64,000 bases of DNA from Clytia hemisphaerica (lineage: Eukaryota > Cnidaria > Hydrozoa > Leptothecata > Clytiidae), in the NCBI GenBank assembly GCA_902728285.1, contig CACVBU010000743.1, positions 1,268,357 through 1,332,356 of the forward strand, read 5' to 3'. The notes under the pieces are model-generated. The model was not told the DNA's origin, ran no database searches, and saw nothing but the letters and a program-made list of their open reading frames with translations. How positions within the stretch are numbered: position 1 is the first letter of the stretch; every line of letters begins with the position of its first letter. Positions 54,501 to 64,000 of this stretch are shown here, in pieces. The translations under genes and the position numbers were made by a program.

Positions 54501-57500
54501 GAGCGCTTAATCAAGGAAGCTTTTTGGTTGCCCAGCAGTTGAATGATGCACATTTGAGTATTGAAGAGCTTCGGACCAATTTAGAAAACAATGATGAAAG
54601 TGTTCCACACAAGATCATCAAGATGGGAGCAAATCTTGTCAATACACACCCATACTGGATGGAAAGAAAGAAAGAACTTGAAGCGTTTATGTTCTATCGC
54701 AGAAAGGAGATTGGGGATTTGCCAGCATACTTCCATACAAATTCCTGTGCAGAGTTCCATTGGACTGGGCTGGCTTTGTTACTGTCTAGGTACAAGGCTG
54801 AATCATGCAATATCAACCAGGAGGAGTTCTACCAACAACTAACTACTGATTCCAGATTCTTTCGACAGACAGTTTTGGATAACCAACATATTGTTACCAG
54901 CTATTTCAACGCCAGGACAATAAACTACTACAATACAGTGATTGCCAAACTCTTACAGACAGACTCTTTTTGGTTCAGATATGAATTTGCCAAGGGACGT
55001 GGTCAAATTCATTCCCATGGTGTAATATTTTCTGAAAAACACGCGAAACTGGTAGAAGATTGTCTAAATTTACCAGAAGATCAAAGGCCAGGAGAGTTGT
55101 ATGAATGGCTTCAAACTGATTCTAAAAATACTCAGAATGTTTTCTCACCAATGCTCACAAGTTTGCACCCTGCTGGAGGCTCAGAAATGTTAAATGATGT
55201 GGGTGATTTGGACTGGAATCCAAATAAAGAAGACTGGCCACCACCTGAAGGAACACGGGATCCTCCCGAATATGACCCATTAGCAATACCTATTCTCGAA
55301 GCTTGTACCAATGAGGATGACTTGAATAAGCTTCACATAGATCTCGTCAATATGGTTGCTCTTCACTCTTGCAATGGATATTGTTTGAAAAAGAAGAAGA
55401 AGGAATCTAAAACACGTTATTGCCGTTCACATTTTGGCAAAGAAGATCCAATAACAAAGAAAACTCCTGGTAAAGAGCTGCATCCCTTTGATCCTCGCAT
55501 CATTTGTGCTGGTCATCCAAGATATGAAGGACCTCGTGACCATACTCGGATGCTGAATCACATCAAAACTTTACTGATCTCCTGGCAGGCAAATTGTGAC
55601 TGCCAGGCCCTCATCGATCAGGATCTTTTGAACTTGGTAAAGTATATCTGCTCTTACTGTTGCAAAGGTGCAACCACTACAGAAGAGTTTGTGACCATTT
55701 ATCGTGAGTTGTTGGATTCTGCTGATATCAGCACAACTGTGAAGAATGTTGCCCATCGATTGCTGATGAAGATTGTCGGTATAGTAGATGTTCCTGCTGC
55801 TGCGGCCGATTTTATAAATACTGGTGGTCAACTTTATCATTCAACAAACAATATCCAAAGGGTTGGATTGAGTGGCTATCGCCAATTAAACAGTAAAGGC
55901 CCTAACAGTGATGAAAATGCTACTCTGGAGACACCCTTAGACAAGTTTCTAAGTGAAAAGCGTCGCGAAGAAGACCCTGAGATTACTCTCTATGATTGGG
56001 CCAAAACATGCAGATGTAAAGTTCGATGTGGACGTGACCATGTTCCCCTATTCACTGGTACAGCTGTCAAACCAATTTGGCCGCTGTCTGAAGACTGTTG
56101 CAAAGCCCAGTTAATGATTTATTCAAAAGGCACGTGGGAAACACCAGAGGATTTAAAAGATCAAGATGAACAGTTTTCGGATGCCCTCGCCGCTTTCCTC
56201 AATGATGATCCTGACTGCCCTGAATTCTTGAAGGAAATAATTGCTTTGTCAAAGAAAAAATACGACAAGAAAGAAGAGAGAGATCTGCGAAGAAACAGAA
56301 ATGTTAATGCGGATGAAGTTGATGAAAATCGTGATGTACAACTCAGTCAACCACCATCGGAACAGCTGTCACAGGAATCTCAAGAGTCATCCCAAGATTC
56401 AATGTATAATGACCTTAGACTTGGAGAAGCATTGTTGCGTGATATACGACTTAACAACAATGTAAATTTTGATTCCATCATTGGCGAAGCAAACCTCTTT
56501 AATGGTGGGCCAGGATTTGATTGGAACGCTTATGCCAAAGACTGTTTTGGATCTGATGAATGGCCTGAAAACACCAAAACTTGGTTAAAAGACAAGTATA
56601 AGGAAGCAGAAGAGAGTATCAACACTCACCTTAACAACCTCAATCTCCCAGACGTCAATCTCTTATGGGCCAATCCGAAACAAAGACTCGTCATAGCAAT
56701 CAACTTGGAGAAGCTTTTAGATGTCGCCTCCGGTGAAAACAGCTCAGAGCCCTTACGCCTCCTTGTACAGGGCTATGGCGGAACTGGGAAGACCTTCACA
56801 ATAAATGACATTACATACATTACCAGGCGTTTATTCAGACGAAACGGATCAACACTCAATATTGCTCCAACTGGTGCAGCATCTACTTTGATTCCAGATG
56901 GAAGAACTCTCCACAGTACCACTCCTATCCCCTTCGTCTCTCGTAAAGAAAGAAGTACCCTCAACATGACAGATCGGCCAATGAACAGTAAGAAGTTGGA
57001 TAAGCTACACAAAGTGATCGGTTTTAACAAAGAAACTCAGAGTCATGGCTTGCACACATTGAATATGGATGAACGATCCATGTATTCTCCAAGGTTGCTG
57101 GCGTGGTGTAACCAGAGAATGATGGAAGCCACCGGGGATTTCGATCACGATTTTGGGAATATTCCAGTCGTTAACTTCTTTGGCGATCTTGGGCAACTTG
57201 GTCCAATAGAAGGTAAAGATTTACATATCCATCCATCAAAGAACGCAACACCAGAAAATTTAAAGGGCCATGGCATATATCGTAATTTCACCCAATGCAT
57301 TCTTTTGGATCAAACAATGCGTCAAAAACCCGATCAAAAATCTCTACTCGAAAGATTGTTACGAATTCGATCCGGTAATATAACTCAACAAGATTGGCTG
57401 GATATCAACGCAAAGCACGAGAAGAATATGTCACAAGAAGAAAAGGATGAATTCAATAATGGACGTGTTATAACCCTTAATGAAACATGGCAAGAAGTAT

Positions 57501-58336
57501 TTGATGAAAACCGAGAAAAACTTGCCGGTTTGGGTGTTCCAGTTGCCACGATTCCTTGTACAGAAGGAAGAGGTAGATGTCATAAAACTACTGGTGAAAA
57601 ACAAATGGGTCAGATACCAGGCATTTCTTTTATTGCTGTGGGTTGCCCTGTCATGCTCACCAAGAACCAAGGGCCCTTAACCACTTTTGGTCTAAATAAT
57701 GGAGCCATTGGTACGGTTATTGCAATCCTTTATCCGGATGGAATCCAGCCACCTTCCATGCCAGATGCTGTTATTGTTAACTTCGAAAGTTACAGAGGAC
57801 CTGTTTGGTTAGAAGGTCACCCCAAATGGGTTCCAGTCGTTCCAATGAAAACAATCTGCGATGTCCACGACTCTTGCACTCGTACTGGTCTGCCGTTAAT
57901 TGCCGCTTATAGCATTCCTATAGCAAAAAGTCAGGGAATGACTGTCGGTGAAGGTAAAGCAGCAACTCATATGAGAGTAAAACTCCAAGAAAAGATTTTC
58001 ATGGAAGCCCTCTCACTCGGAACGACTTACACAGCTCTCAGTAGAGTAGAGTCTGATCGAAGATGGTGTTTGGTCGACCAACTACCGATGGAAAGAATTT
58101 TATACTGTAACAATCATCCAGATATGCCAGGAAGGAGACAAGAAGAAGAGAGATTGAATACAATGTCCGACGAAACCATCGCACAATATTCTCACTACAT
58201 GGAAGACATCGATTCTTATCTAAACCTGCTGAATCGATTTGACTCTGTTTGTAATGATGGAATCATTTCCACTGTTTGTAGAAGAAATGATGATAGTTGT
58301 CCATGTTTGCTTTGCAAATCGACTCATCGCCAATAA
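48501..58336 (+). CDS. Helitron protein: tandem OTU domains, Rep (HUH) nuclease and PIF1-type helicase
   Basis: The transposase of a rolling-circle Helitron. The main exon is 51587-58336. A probable first exon, 48501-48533 (ATG, MLNSSPTIAEK, donor GTATAT), joins it in phase 0 after acceptor CCTTTAG. Numbering from the Met at 51647 (2,229 residues): OTU protease-like domain 1 with GDGNCFFHAV (Asp21, Cys24, His163); duplicate OTU domain 2 (Asp226, Cys229, His368); coiled coil about 420-480; zinc ligands Cys546/549/580/583; Helitron N-terminal region (PGFFTMVAPDIF); HUH motif HSH 1122-1124; catalytic tyrosine pair YICSYCCKG (Tyr1333, Tyr1337). PIF1 helicase follows, with Walker A GYGGTGKT (1709-1716), GDLGQLGPI, LDQTMRQ, YTALSRVES. 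No endonuclease domain is visible at the C-terminus. No disabling change seen. The Helitron's own TC/CTRR ends were not located. Confidence 0.9.
48534..51195 (+). repeat. Tandem array of 8-9 units of about 315 bp in the Helitron intron
   Basis: Units aligned at ACTTTTGGGTTTCTCT start near 48541, 48857, 49181, 49499, 49801, 50117, 50437, 50757 and 51071 (302-324 bp apart). Each contains TATCTGTAATATATGGGAAC, a (CCGATA)2-4 microsatellite, and AAGTAAGTAAGCAACC-type sequence, which resembles splice donors. The last unit breaks off after GGAGATGCTGTAC at about 51193. The first unit begins at the intron donor itself. Open frames of 60-90 codons per unit (for example CICNIWELLREFF) are by-products of the repeat. 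Confidence 0.9.
51196..51586. other. Remainder of the Helitron intron
   Basis: AT-rich, ending in a TTCCTTTCTTCC polypyrimidine tract and TTTAG at 51582-51586. Confidence 0.6.
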
Positions 58337-59990
58337 GTTTTCCATCGGATGGGTAAGAATAGGACACAAAATCGAACCATTCGTGTCCCCATTCAAAATT
58401 TACATGACATGAATTTACAGCTCTTATTTGTTACTCCAGAATTGTCATCATCATATATAATAATGTCCTGAAGAACTTCTCTCCAGCATTTCATTTCCAA
58501 CTTAAAAAAGCAAGAGCGAGTTGGAATCACTTTCCAGCCATCATGACGAATAGGGACCTGGAGATAGCTCCTGGAGTCCCGGCGCCCATCCCATGACACA
58601 CAGGCCATTACATTGTGTTGTTACCAAGACGAGCTTTGTGCCATAATAGTGGAATATTAGTACACGGCGCCCAATTTTGACACAGTTCCTCAACTGTTGT
58701 CTGCACTACAAGCTTATCTTATCGCTGGAATAAAGATTCCTCTTGCAGGACTGTAGATGGATCTCTTAGTATTGTTGAAGTAAATCTTCGCAATCCATGT
58801 CTTATTGTAAATTTTGAATGGTTGCATTACGAGTCATCGTACTAAGGTGTGGTTATGGGCTGACTATTAGGGGTGTAGGGAGGTCAGCCACGATGACTCG
58901 TGTTGGTTTCAAACTCATTTTAAATAAAAAAGATTGACACTGATTCTTTTGATGTCTTTTTAACTTCTTTTTTTTTTCGTCCATAGATTGGTGAATGCTT
59001 CTGGAGATCAACTAATCACAAAAGTTTGAAATTCAACTTTATTATTTAGCTATATCGTTTTCGAGTGCTTTAATCTACTAGCAAGTTGAGTATTTCTAAT
59101 GACTATTATTGCTTATGTGGGACTTTCCAAAACGTGATTTGTAAATGGTTAAAACCCAATGCTATCTACTTTATATCTTAATTTTACTTCTGCAGATCAA
59201 TCTTGACGATGGATAACGAACTTCATTACCTATTTTCTACCTATTTTCATATATCTACATACACCCGTCACGAGACAACAGGTATTACTTATAGTAAATC
59301 GGATTTATTTTTACTTATCAGCGTTTGAAAAATCTTTTTTGCGATTCTTCCAAGAATAACTTGTAACAGTTCCTGTAAATTTTCGTCAAAACTATAAAGT
59401 GTATTTTAAGCAAAATCTGATTACTTGCTAAAATTAATTATGTGCGATATTTACTTTCAACTTTTCCTGTTTTTACTTGCAGGTCCCAATCGACTATTCT
59501 CTACAAGACCAGAAGGAAAACGAATGCTATTTTAAGATATATAGTATATTCTAACAAATGTACAATATTCTTCTTCTTTAAGAGATTTATACTTTAATAT
59601 GACATATCTCTTTCATCTTTTATTGAAAAATCCATTAAACATTCGGTTGAAGTGGTTCCCATTTCCAATTATTTTCCCAAGACAAAATATTTATTCTAAA
59701 TCAAGAATATGCAATAGATTATAGAAAGGTAAGAGCAAAGTATCCACGTCTGGACTAATTTCCTCATCGAATCAAATAACTAGACTTTACAAACAATTGC
59801 CTTAACCAGTCATTTCTCTGCCCGAATATACTCTTACCAGCGTGGTCATCCTCTTGAGGAGACGAGCTAAACATCTAAATTGAATCTGCTCGATTAAGTA
59901 GTACCACCTTTCTTCGGTCCCTTTTACTTGAACTTCTTTACCCTTAAAGATTATTCGCATAAGTAATATCACTTTTATCAATCCCCCACT
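58337..59990. other. Downstream of the Helitron gene
   Basis: No recognised gene. AAATAAAAAAGA near 58923 is a possible polyadenylation signal. ACGAGTCATCGT (58829-58840) and ACGATGACTCGT are a 12-bp inverted pair about 60 bp apart. This is too widely spaced for a standard Helitron terminal hairpin. A 71-codon minus frame at 58393-58608 is unrecognised. Confidence 0.45.
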
Positions 59991-59999
59991 AGAGCAATA

Positions 60000-60324
60000 C
60001 TTTAGGCGTACAAACTTTGAAACAGTGAAAATTCTTAACAGGGTAATTTGCGAAAAATTCCTAGAAAAATTGAAAATCTTGGAAACTTCGAAATCGTAAT
60101 AAATATAAAACTTTTACTCTATTTTAAAGGTTAAAGAATTTTTTTGTCGGATTCAGGGAACATTCGTTACTTTCTACCTAATCTTCGTTCAAAATTGCTA
60201 ACTTTTATCCAACGATTCACGAAAGTTTATGTTCGCGATAAATATTTTTTCCTGAGAAATACGCGAATGTAAAAGTTGTGAAGTTTGCGATTTTTCAACC
60301 TCGCGAAAGTTTTTACGCCTAAAG
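60000..60324. mobile_element. 325-bp MITE (CTTTAGGCGTA ends)
   Basis: CTTTAGGCGTACAAACTTT (60000-60018) and AAAGTTTTTACGCCTAAAG (60306-60324) are inverted with one mismatch. The interior has CGCGAA/TTCGCG words. AGTACTTTAGGCG-like outer bases suggest the true ends are a few bases further out. Confidence 0.65.
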
Positions 60325-60579
60325 TACTTATCGGGAAAATAACGTTTCACGAAATAAAATCCTCACAAAAAGTTGCGTCCGTCGCACAAACAATCGAAAA
60401 ATAACATACACAAGCAAGTTTTTTTAGCTTGTTAATTTGTTCGAGGTTATCCTCTTTTCTCGGTCTACTAGGACACAAAAAAACATTAGGAGCCAAAAAA
60501 TCACTCAACATTAGGAAATTGATTACTCTAAGGATCTGTTTTCGGAGGTCCCGGCCGGCAAAATTATTTTTCCGTAAGC

Positions 60580-60794
60580 GGTCCAAGCCCTGATTTAGCG
60601 GCCCAAGACCTGGGAAACTTGCCACTTTTGACACTTGCTTTTTGCCATGATTTTAGAATTTATAGTGCTGCCGGACCTGAATTTTCGGCCTAAATGGTTC
60701 TAAAAAACTAGTAGAACACATTCATCAGAAGATCATCAAATTGAGGTACTTTTCCATGGGAATATAACGGTTCGTCTAAATCAGGGCTTGAACC
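60580..60794. mobile_element. 215-bp MITE (GGTCCAAGCCCTGATTTAG ends)
   Basis: GGTCCAAGCCCTGATTTAG (60580-60598) and CTAAATCAGGGCTTGAACC (60776-60794) are inverted with one mismatch. A second partial copy of the end word (GCGGCCCAAGACCTGG) follows the left arm. An open frame on the minus strand here is not a gene. Confidence 0.6.
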
Positions 60795-61063
60795 ACTTTT
60801 TTAGCGTGGGCAGATAAAGCTCAGCGTACTGTGCCAGAAAACAGGCAATCTGTTATCAGGTTACTCTTGAAACTCTTATCAGCGTAAAATTTGATGTCAG
60901 ATGTACGTCATACGTTTCGTTCGAAAAGTAGATTCAATTTTTAGTAAGTTCTTTAACCTTATATGGAAATTCGAATATTCGAATATGATAATTAAGAATG
61001 TTCTTGATATAAAGAATGAAAGTTCTTCTACACATCAAACTCATTTATTATCAGTTAGAGAGG

Positions 61064-62263
61064 ATGGCTGAAGAATTAGAAAGGCAAGCTGCTGAAGCAG
61101 CCATCCAGCAGCAAATGCAAAGTAAGTTCTCCCCTTGACACCTTATTATTCTTTGTAACTCCAGTGTCACAAGGCCTTGAATTTTGAAAAAAATTTTTGT
61201 TTTATGTGGAGGTTGGAAACATTGATTATTTCTTTGCCTAAAAGACAAAGACAGTTGGGGAATTTTTTTTTTTGTAAGACCTTATGTTTTTACCATTCCT
61301 TTGAACTTTTAAAGCTGTTGTGTGTGTTGGGTAGAAAACAGGTTTTCCCCGATTTGATTAATTATAACTTATATATTAAATTTTTTTTTTCAAGGAGAAC
61401 GAGATCGCGCCGCCAAAAGAAGGGAGCAGCTCCTTGAAGAGGCGGCAAACGAGCAAATGCGTAAGTATTAATTTGCCTATTGCCACATAAATAATTTTGG
61501 TTAACAAATAGGGAAAGTATTTAACTCTTGGTATGATCTCATTTCCAGGTTTCTGTTAGCTAAAAAGGAAAATCATCAGCTTTATTTCTGTCATGTCAAT
61601 TATGAAGCATTTAATTATAATATTGTGATAGTAGACCTTATGTTACATTTTGTTGCTAAATTTTCTGTTCAATATATTATTTTTTATGTATGAAAAAGTA
61701 TTTGTTTAAATTTACAGCATTGTGGTTCAACGAATACCAGACCACGAAACCCAACAACAACAACAACAACAACAACAACCACTCAAGTAGGAGCAGTCAT
61801 CACCAGCTCCAAAGAGATGAAGAGAGGGAGATGATGCATTTTGGAATGTGGGTGCACAGAGGGGGTTTTCATATACAGGCAGAGAATAGGGTGGCAGATA
61901 ATGCAAAAAGTATGTTATTATTTCGTAATTTTCAAATGACTGATGAAAAAGCTTGTTTTTAATGAATCTAAATTGATTATCTTAAAGTGATTTTTGACAT
62001 GCTCCTCCCCTGTTTTTGACTTTGAAACCAAAATGCAAAATACATATAGGGCTACATTGAGTAAACAATCACAATTACAATATATAATTTTTTTCTCAAT
62101 AGCACGTGCATTTCAGCGCTATGCCAAGGCGAAGAAGAAGGCAAATCATCGCCATCCAACAACAATGCTAGAGTTTGGCAATTGGTGTGCCTGTGGTGGC
62201 TTGTTTTTTGATGTGCCAAGGAGCAGCAGCAGAAGAGACCGCAAAAGAAAAAGTTCCAGGTAA
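61064..62263 (+). CDS. Short spliced gene of unknown family, four exons
   Basis: Exons 61064-61121 (ATG; donor GTAAGT), 61395-61460 (donor GTAAGT), 61718-61909 (donor GTATGT) and 62103-62263 (TAA). All joins keep phase 1. Acceptors are TTCAAG, TTACAG, CAATAG. The protein is about 158 residues. It starts with a charged helical/coiled-coil region (MAEELERQAAEAAIQQQMQ, AAKRREQLLEEAANEQM), then an Asn repeat from (AAC)9, then MMHFGMWVHRGGF and a basic C-terminus with CACGG (FGNWCACGGLFFDV) and RDRKRKSS. I do not recognise the family. The fourth exon may instead splice on at CAG|GTAAAT (62259/62260). It lies 2.7 kb after the Helitron gene in the same orientation, which could be chance or capture. 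Confidence 0.6.
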
Positions 62264-62718
62264 ATTGACATAAACAAAACGTATCTTACTACCTACACTA
62301 TATATATTATATAAATGTTGTATTAGGAAGATGAACATCAAACAATTTAACCATAGTGTAGAGGTAAATTACCTTTTGTCCATGTCAATTTACCTATTAT
62401 TTATATCATAATATTTTTATATATTTTTGCGGCCTCTTCTTTTCTTTGGTGCATCATAAGATAGCATACCACTAGCACACCAATTCCCAAACTTTAGCAT
62501 TGATGTTGGGTGATGATGATTTGCCTTCTTCTTTGCCTTCGAATTTACATATTAGTCATCTGCCACCCTATTTTTTGCCTACCCCTGTGGACCCCTTTGT
62601 CTAACTTCATCATCTACCTCTCTTCATTCCTTTGAAGCAGATGATGACATGAGTGTTTCCCTCCTTTGATGTAAACCAAAAACTTTTTCTTTGTTGTTGT
62701 TGTCGTTGTTGTTGTTGG
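62260..62718 (-). pseudogene. Inverted, intron-lacking diverged copy of the preceding gene
   Basis: On the minus strand, 62718-62429 matches exons 3 and 4 of the gene at 61064-62263: an ACAACAACAAC run, GAATGAAGAGAGGTAGATGA, AATAGGGTGGCAGATGA, then directly AAGAAGAAGGCAAATCATCA and GTTTGGGAATTGGTGTGCTA. The 193-bp intron at 61910-62102 is missing. Stops and indels break the frame. The complementarity continues toward the centre (GTAAATTGACAT at 62260 and ATGTCAATTTAC at 62382; CTACACTAT and ATAGTGTAG). The whole forms an imperfect palindrome of about 950 bp around 62330. Confidence 0.75.
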
Positions 62719-64000
62719 TTAAAAGTTACTCCTAAATTGAAAATTACACTGATTAAGTATAGCTAGGGAAATTTCTAGAATCTAATGGTATTTTTGTCTC
62801 GACCCTTCATCCTATTTACGATAGATTAAGTATAGATATATGTAGTCATGATCATTTTACAGTTTCACAAATTATGAATATTGCACTATTGATCTTTCAA
62901 ATTTACTTTACAATACTATCTTTCGTTAGCCTACTGATCTATATAGATCTATATAGTGATCTATATTGAGTTATTTATATATCAATACTTTTCTTTTTCT
63001 AAAATGACAGATATTACATATCTTCACTATATATACATTATGTTCGAAATAAGCAGACGTATTTGCTACGTATTTGTATTGAGTCTATCACCCGTGCCAC
63101 CTCCTGTACCTCATAGTACTCTTTCAATAGAATGCCAATTTTACATTAACATTATTAATTTTAATAAAGCCAACTTGTCAAAATAATGTTATTGAAAATT
63201 TTACAGTATGAAACTTCAAAATAGTAATTATAGTAATATGTACATTTTTTGTATATAGATAAAATTTCCAAATTATTTATTATGGACAAATCTTTCAGAT
63301 ATGACGTCTAACATTAAAGTTATCATATTGACTTTTATTTTCACCACCCAACATCTAAATGGTAACCTTTTTATTTCGACCACTAAATTGATATCGTGAT
63401 GGGGATTGTAACTTTTGAAATACCGTTTCCCGTCATAATATTTGCTGAATCCTCTAATCCTGGAAATTAAAAAAAATTATATCATGGTCACACAGGTTTT
63501 TAGATGTTCAAATACCGGAATACAAACAAAAAATAAGGCTAATCATCGTCACCGTTTAATTTTGAAAACCGTTTTCCCGTCACTTTTTCGTCAAATCCCG
63601 TATATTAAAAAGAGTTCATCCCGTCACTTCGTAAATGTACAAACCCCCTATAGCTATAATTGGTACTACCGAATTTTTCGGTTTTTGCCTCCTACCAAAT
63701 ATTTATATCTCCGCAAAAATTTTAGGGCGTTTAAAAAACCTTTCGCTTGCGAACACGAGACTTTCGTATCGTGCGTAACCCCTTTTACAATTGATTGTTA
63801 GAAGGGACTTCGTGTTCGAAGATATCGTGAACTTCTTTAGTGATAAAGAAGTCTTCGACTATAGATTTGAGGTTTCTTTTGATGGTGAGAATGCTGAGGG
63901 CAGGGGCGGATCCAGGATATTTGATGAGGGTATGAAAAAAATCCGATTTCCCGATTTTGAAGCGGAAATCCCGATTTTTTCCCGATTTTCGGGAAAAATC
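62719..64000. other. Gene-free end of window
   Basis: AT-rich. CCCGTCAC/CCCGTCAT words recur near 63430, 63580 and 63625, and the last 50 bp contain CCCGATTTT and its complement repeated, probably the edge of another inverted-repeat element cut by the window. Open frames at 62956 and 63442 show no family features. Confidence 0.5.

Noticed and set aside
58393-58608. 71-codon minus-strand frame after the Helitron gene
   Set aside because: Looks somewhat protein-like, but I recognise no family, see no adjoining exon and cannot exclude chance. It could be a captured exon if a search finds homologues.
58829-58905. Helitron 3' terminal hairpin
   Set aside because: The 12-bp arms are about 60 bp apart and not followed by a convincing CTRR end. 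The typical hairpin is compact and close to the terminus.
60347-60634. 95-codon minus-strand frame
   Set aside because: Overlaps the GGTCCAAGCCC MITE and has no family features.

Overview
This is a stretch of an invertebrate metazoan nuclear genome, not a prokaryote or organelle. It is AT-rich. Its genes are split by GT-AG introns of 100 bp to several kb, and most non-coding space is made of small inverted-repeat elements, minisatellites and transposon remains. The combination of gene families (SAM/UBX-like protein, DUF4806-type protein, animal CACTA-like transposases, OTU-bearing Helitron, split-direct-repeat tyrosine-recombinase retrotransposon) suggests a cnidarian, sponge, mollusc or similar animal. 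I cannot name the species. Nearly every gene with a recognisable family here is carried by a mobile element or looks associated with one.

Layout. 0-3 kb: a three-exon CACTA-like transposase gene missing its 5' part. 3-10.8 kb: repeats (AAGTATG clusters, TTCGATT blocks, a reverse-transcriptase fragment, a 153-bp tandem repeat). 10.9-12.75 kb: a small spliced gene of unknown family. 12.8-21.2 kb: gene-free, with a TTAA-flanked MITE, nested MITEs and a possible SINE. 21,246-33,480: one 12.2-kb DNA transposon bounded by near-identical 15-bp inverted repeats (CCCAGTGGGCACGAG) inside a TA dinucleotide. It carries a protein kinase gene on the minus strand, a single-exon CACTA-like transposase on the plus strand and a 15-exon DUF4806-type gene. 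35,993-48,140: a SAM plus UBX-like gene whose second intron has received a 5.2-kb PAT/DIRS-type retrotransposon (39,827-45,074) with diagnostic split direct repeats, and whose introns also hold several MITEs. 48.5-58.3 kb: a Helitron gene encoding two OTU domains, a Rep (HUH) nuclease and a PIF1-type helicase. Its first intron starts with an eight- to nine-copy 315-bp tandem array. 58.3-61 kb: small inverted-repeat elements. 61.06-62.26 kb: a short spliced gene of unknown function, followed by an inverted, diverged copy of itself that lacks one intron. 62.7-64 kb: nothing firm.

How they work together. The transposase and DUF4806 genes are co-oriented, the kinase gene diverges from them, and all three lie between one pair of termini, so they are best read as one transposable unit. 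The kinase has all catalytic residues but a one-base reading-frame break before the kinase domain. The Helitron protein is uninterrupted over 2,229 codons and may be recent. The retrotransposon is clearly decayed.

All exon borders are read by eye from splice consensus and reading-phase agreement. Family names rest on recognisable motifs; no search was run.
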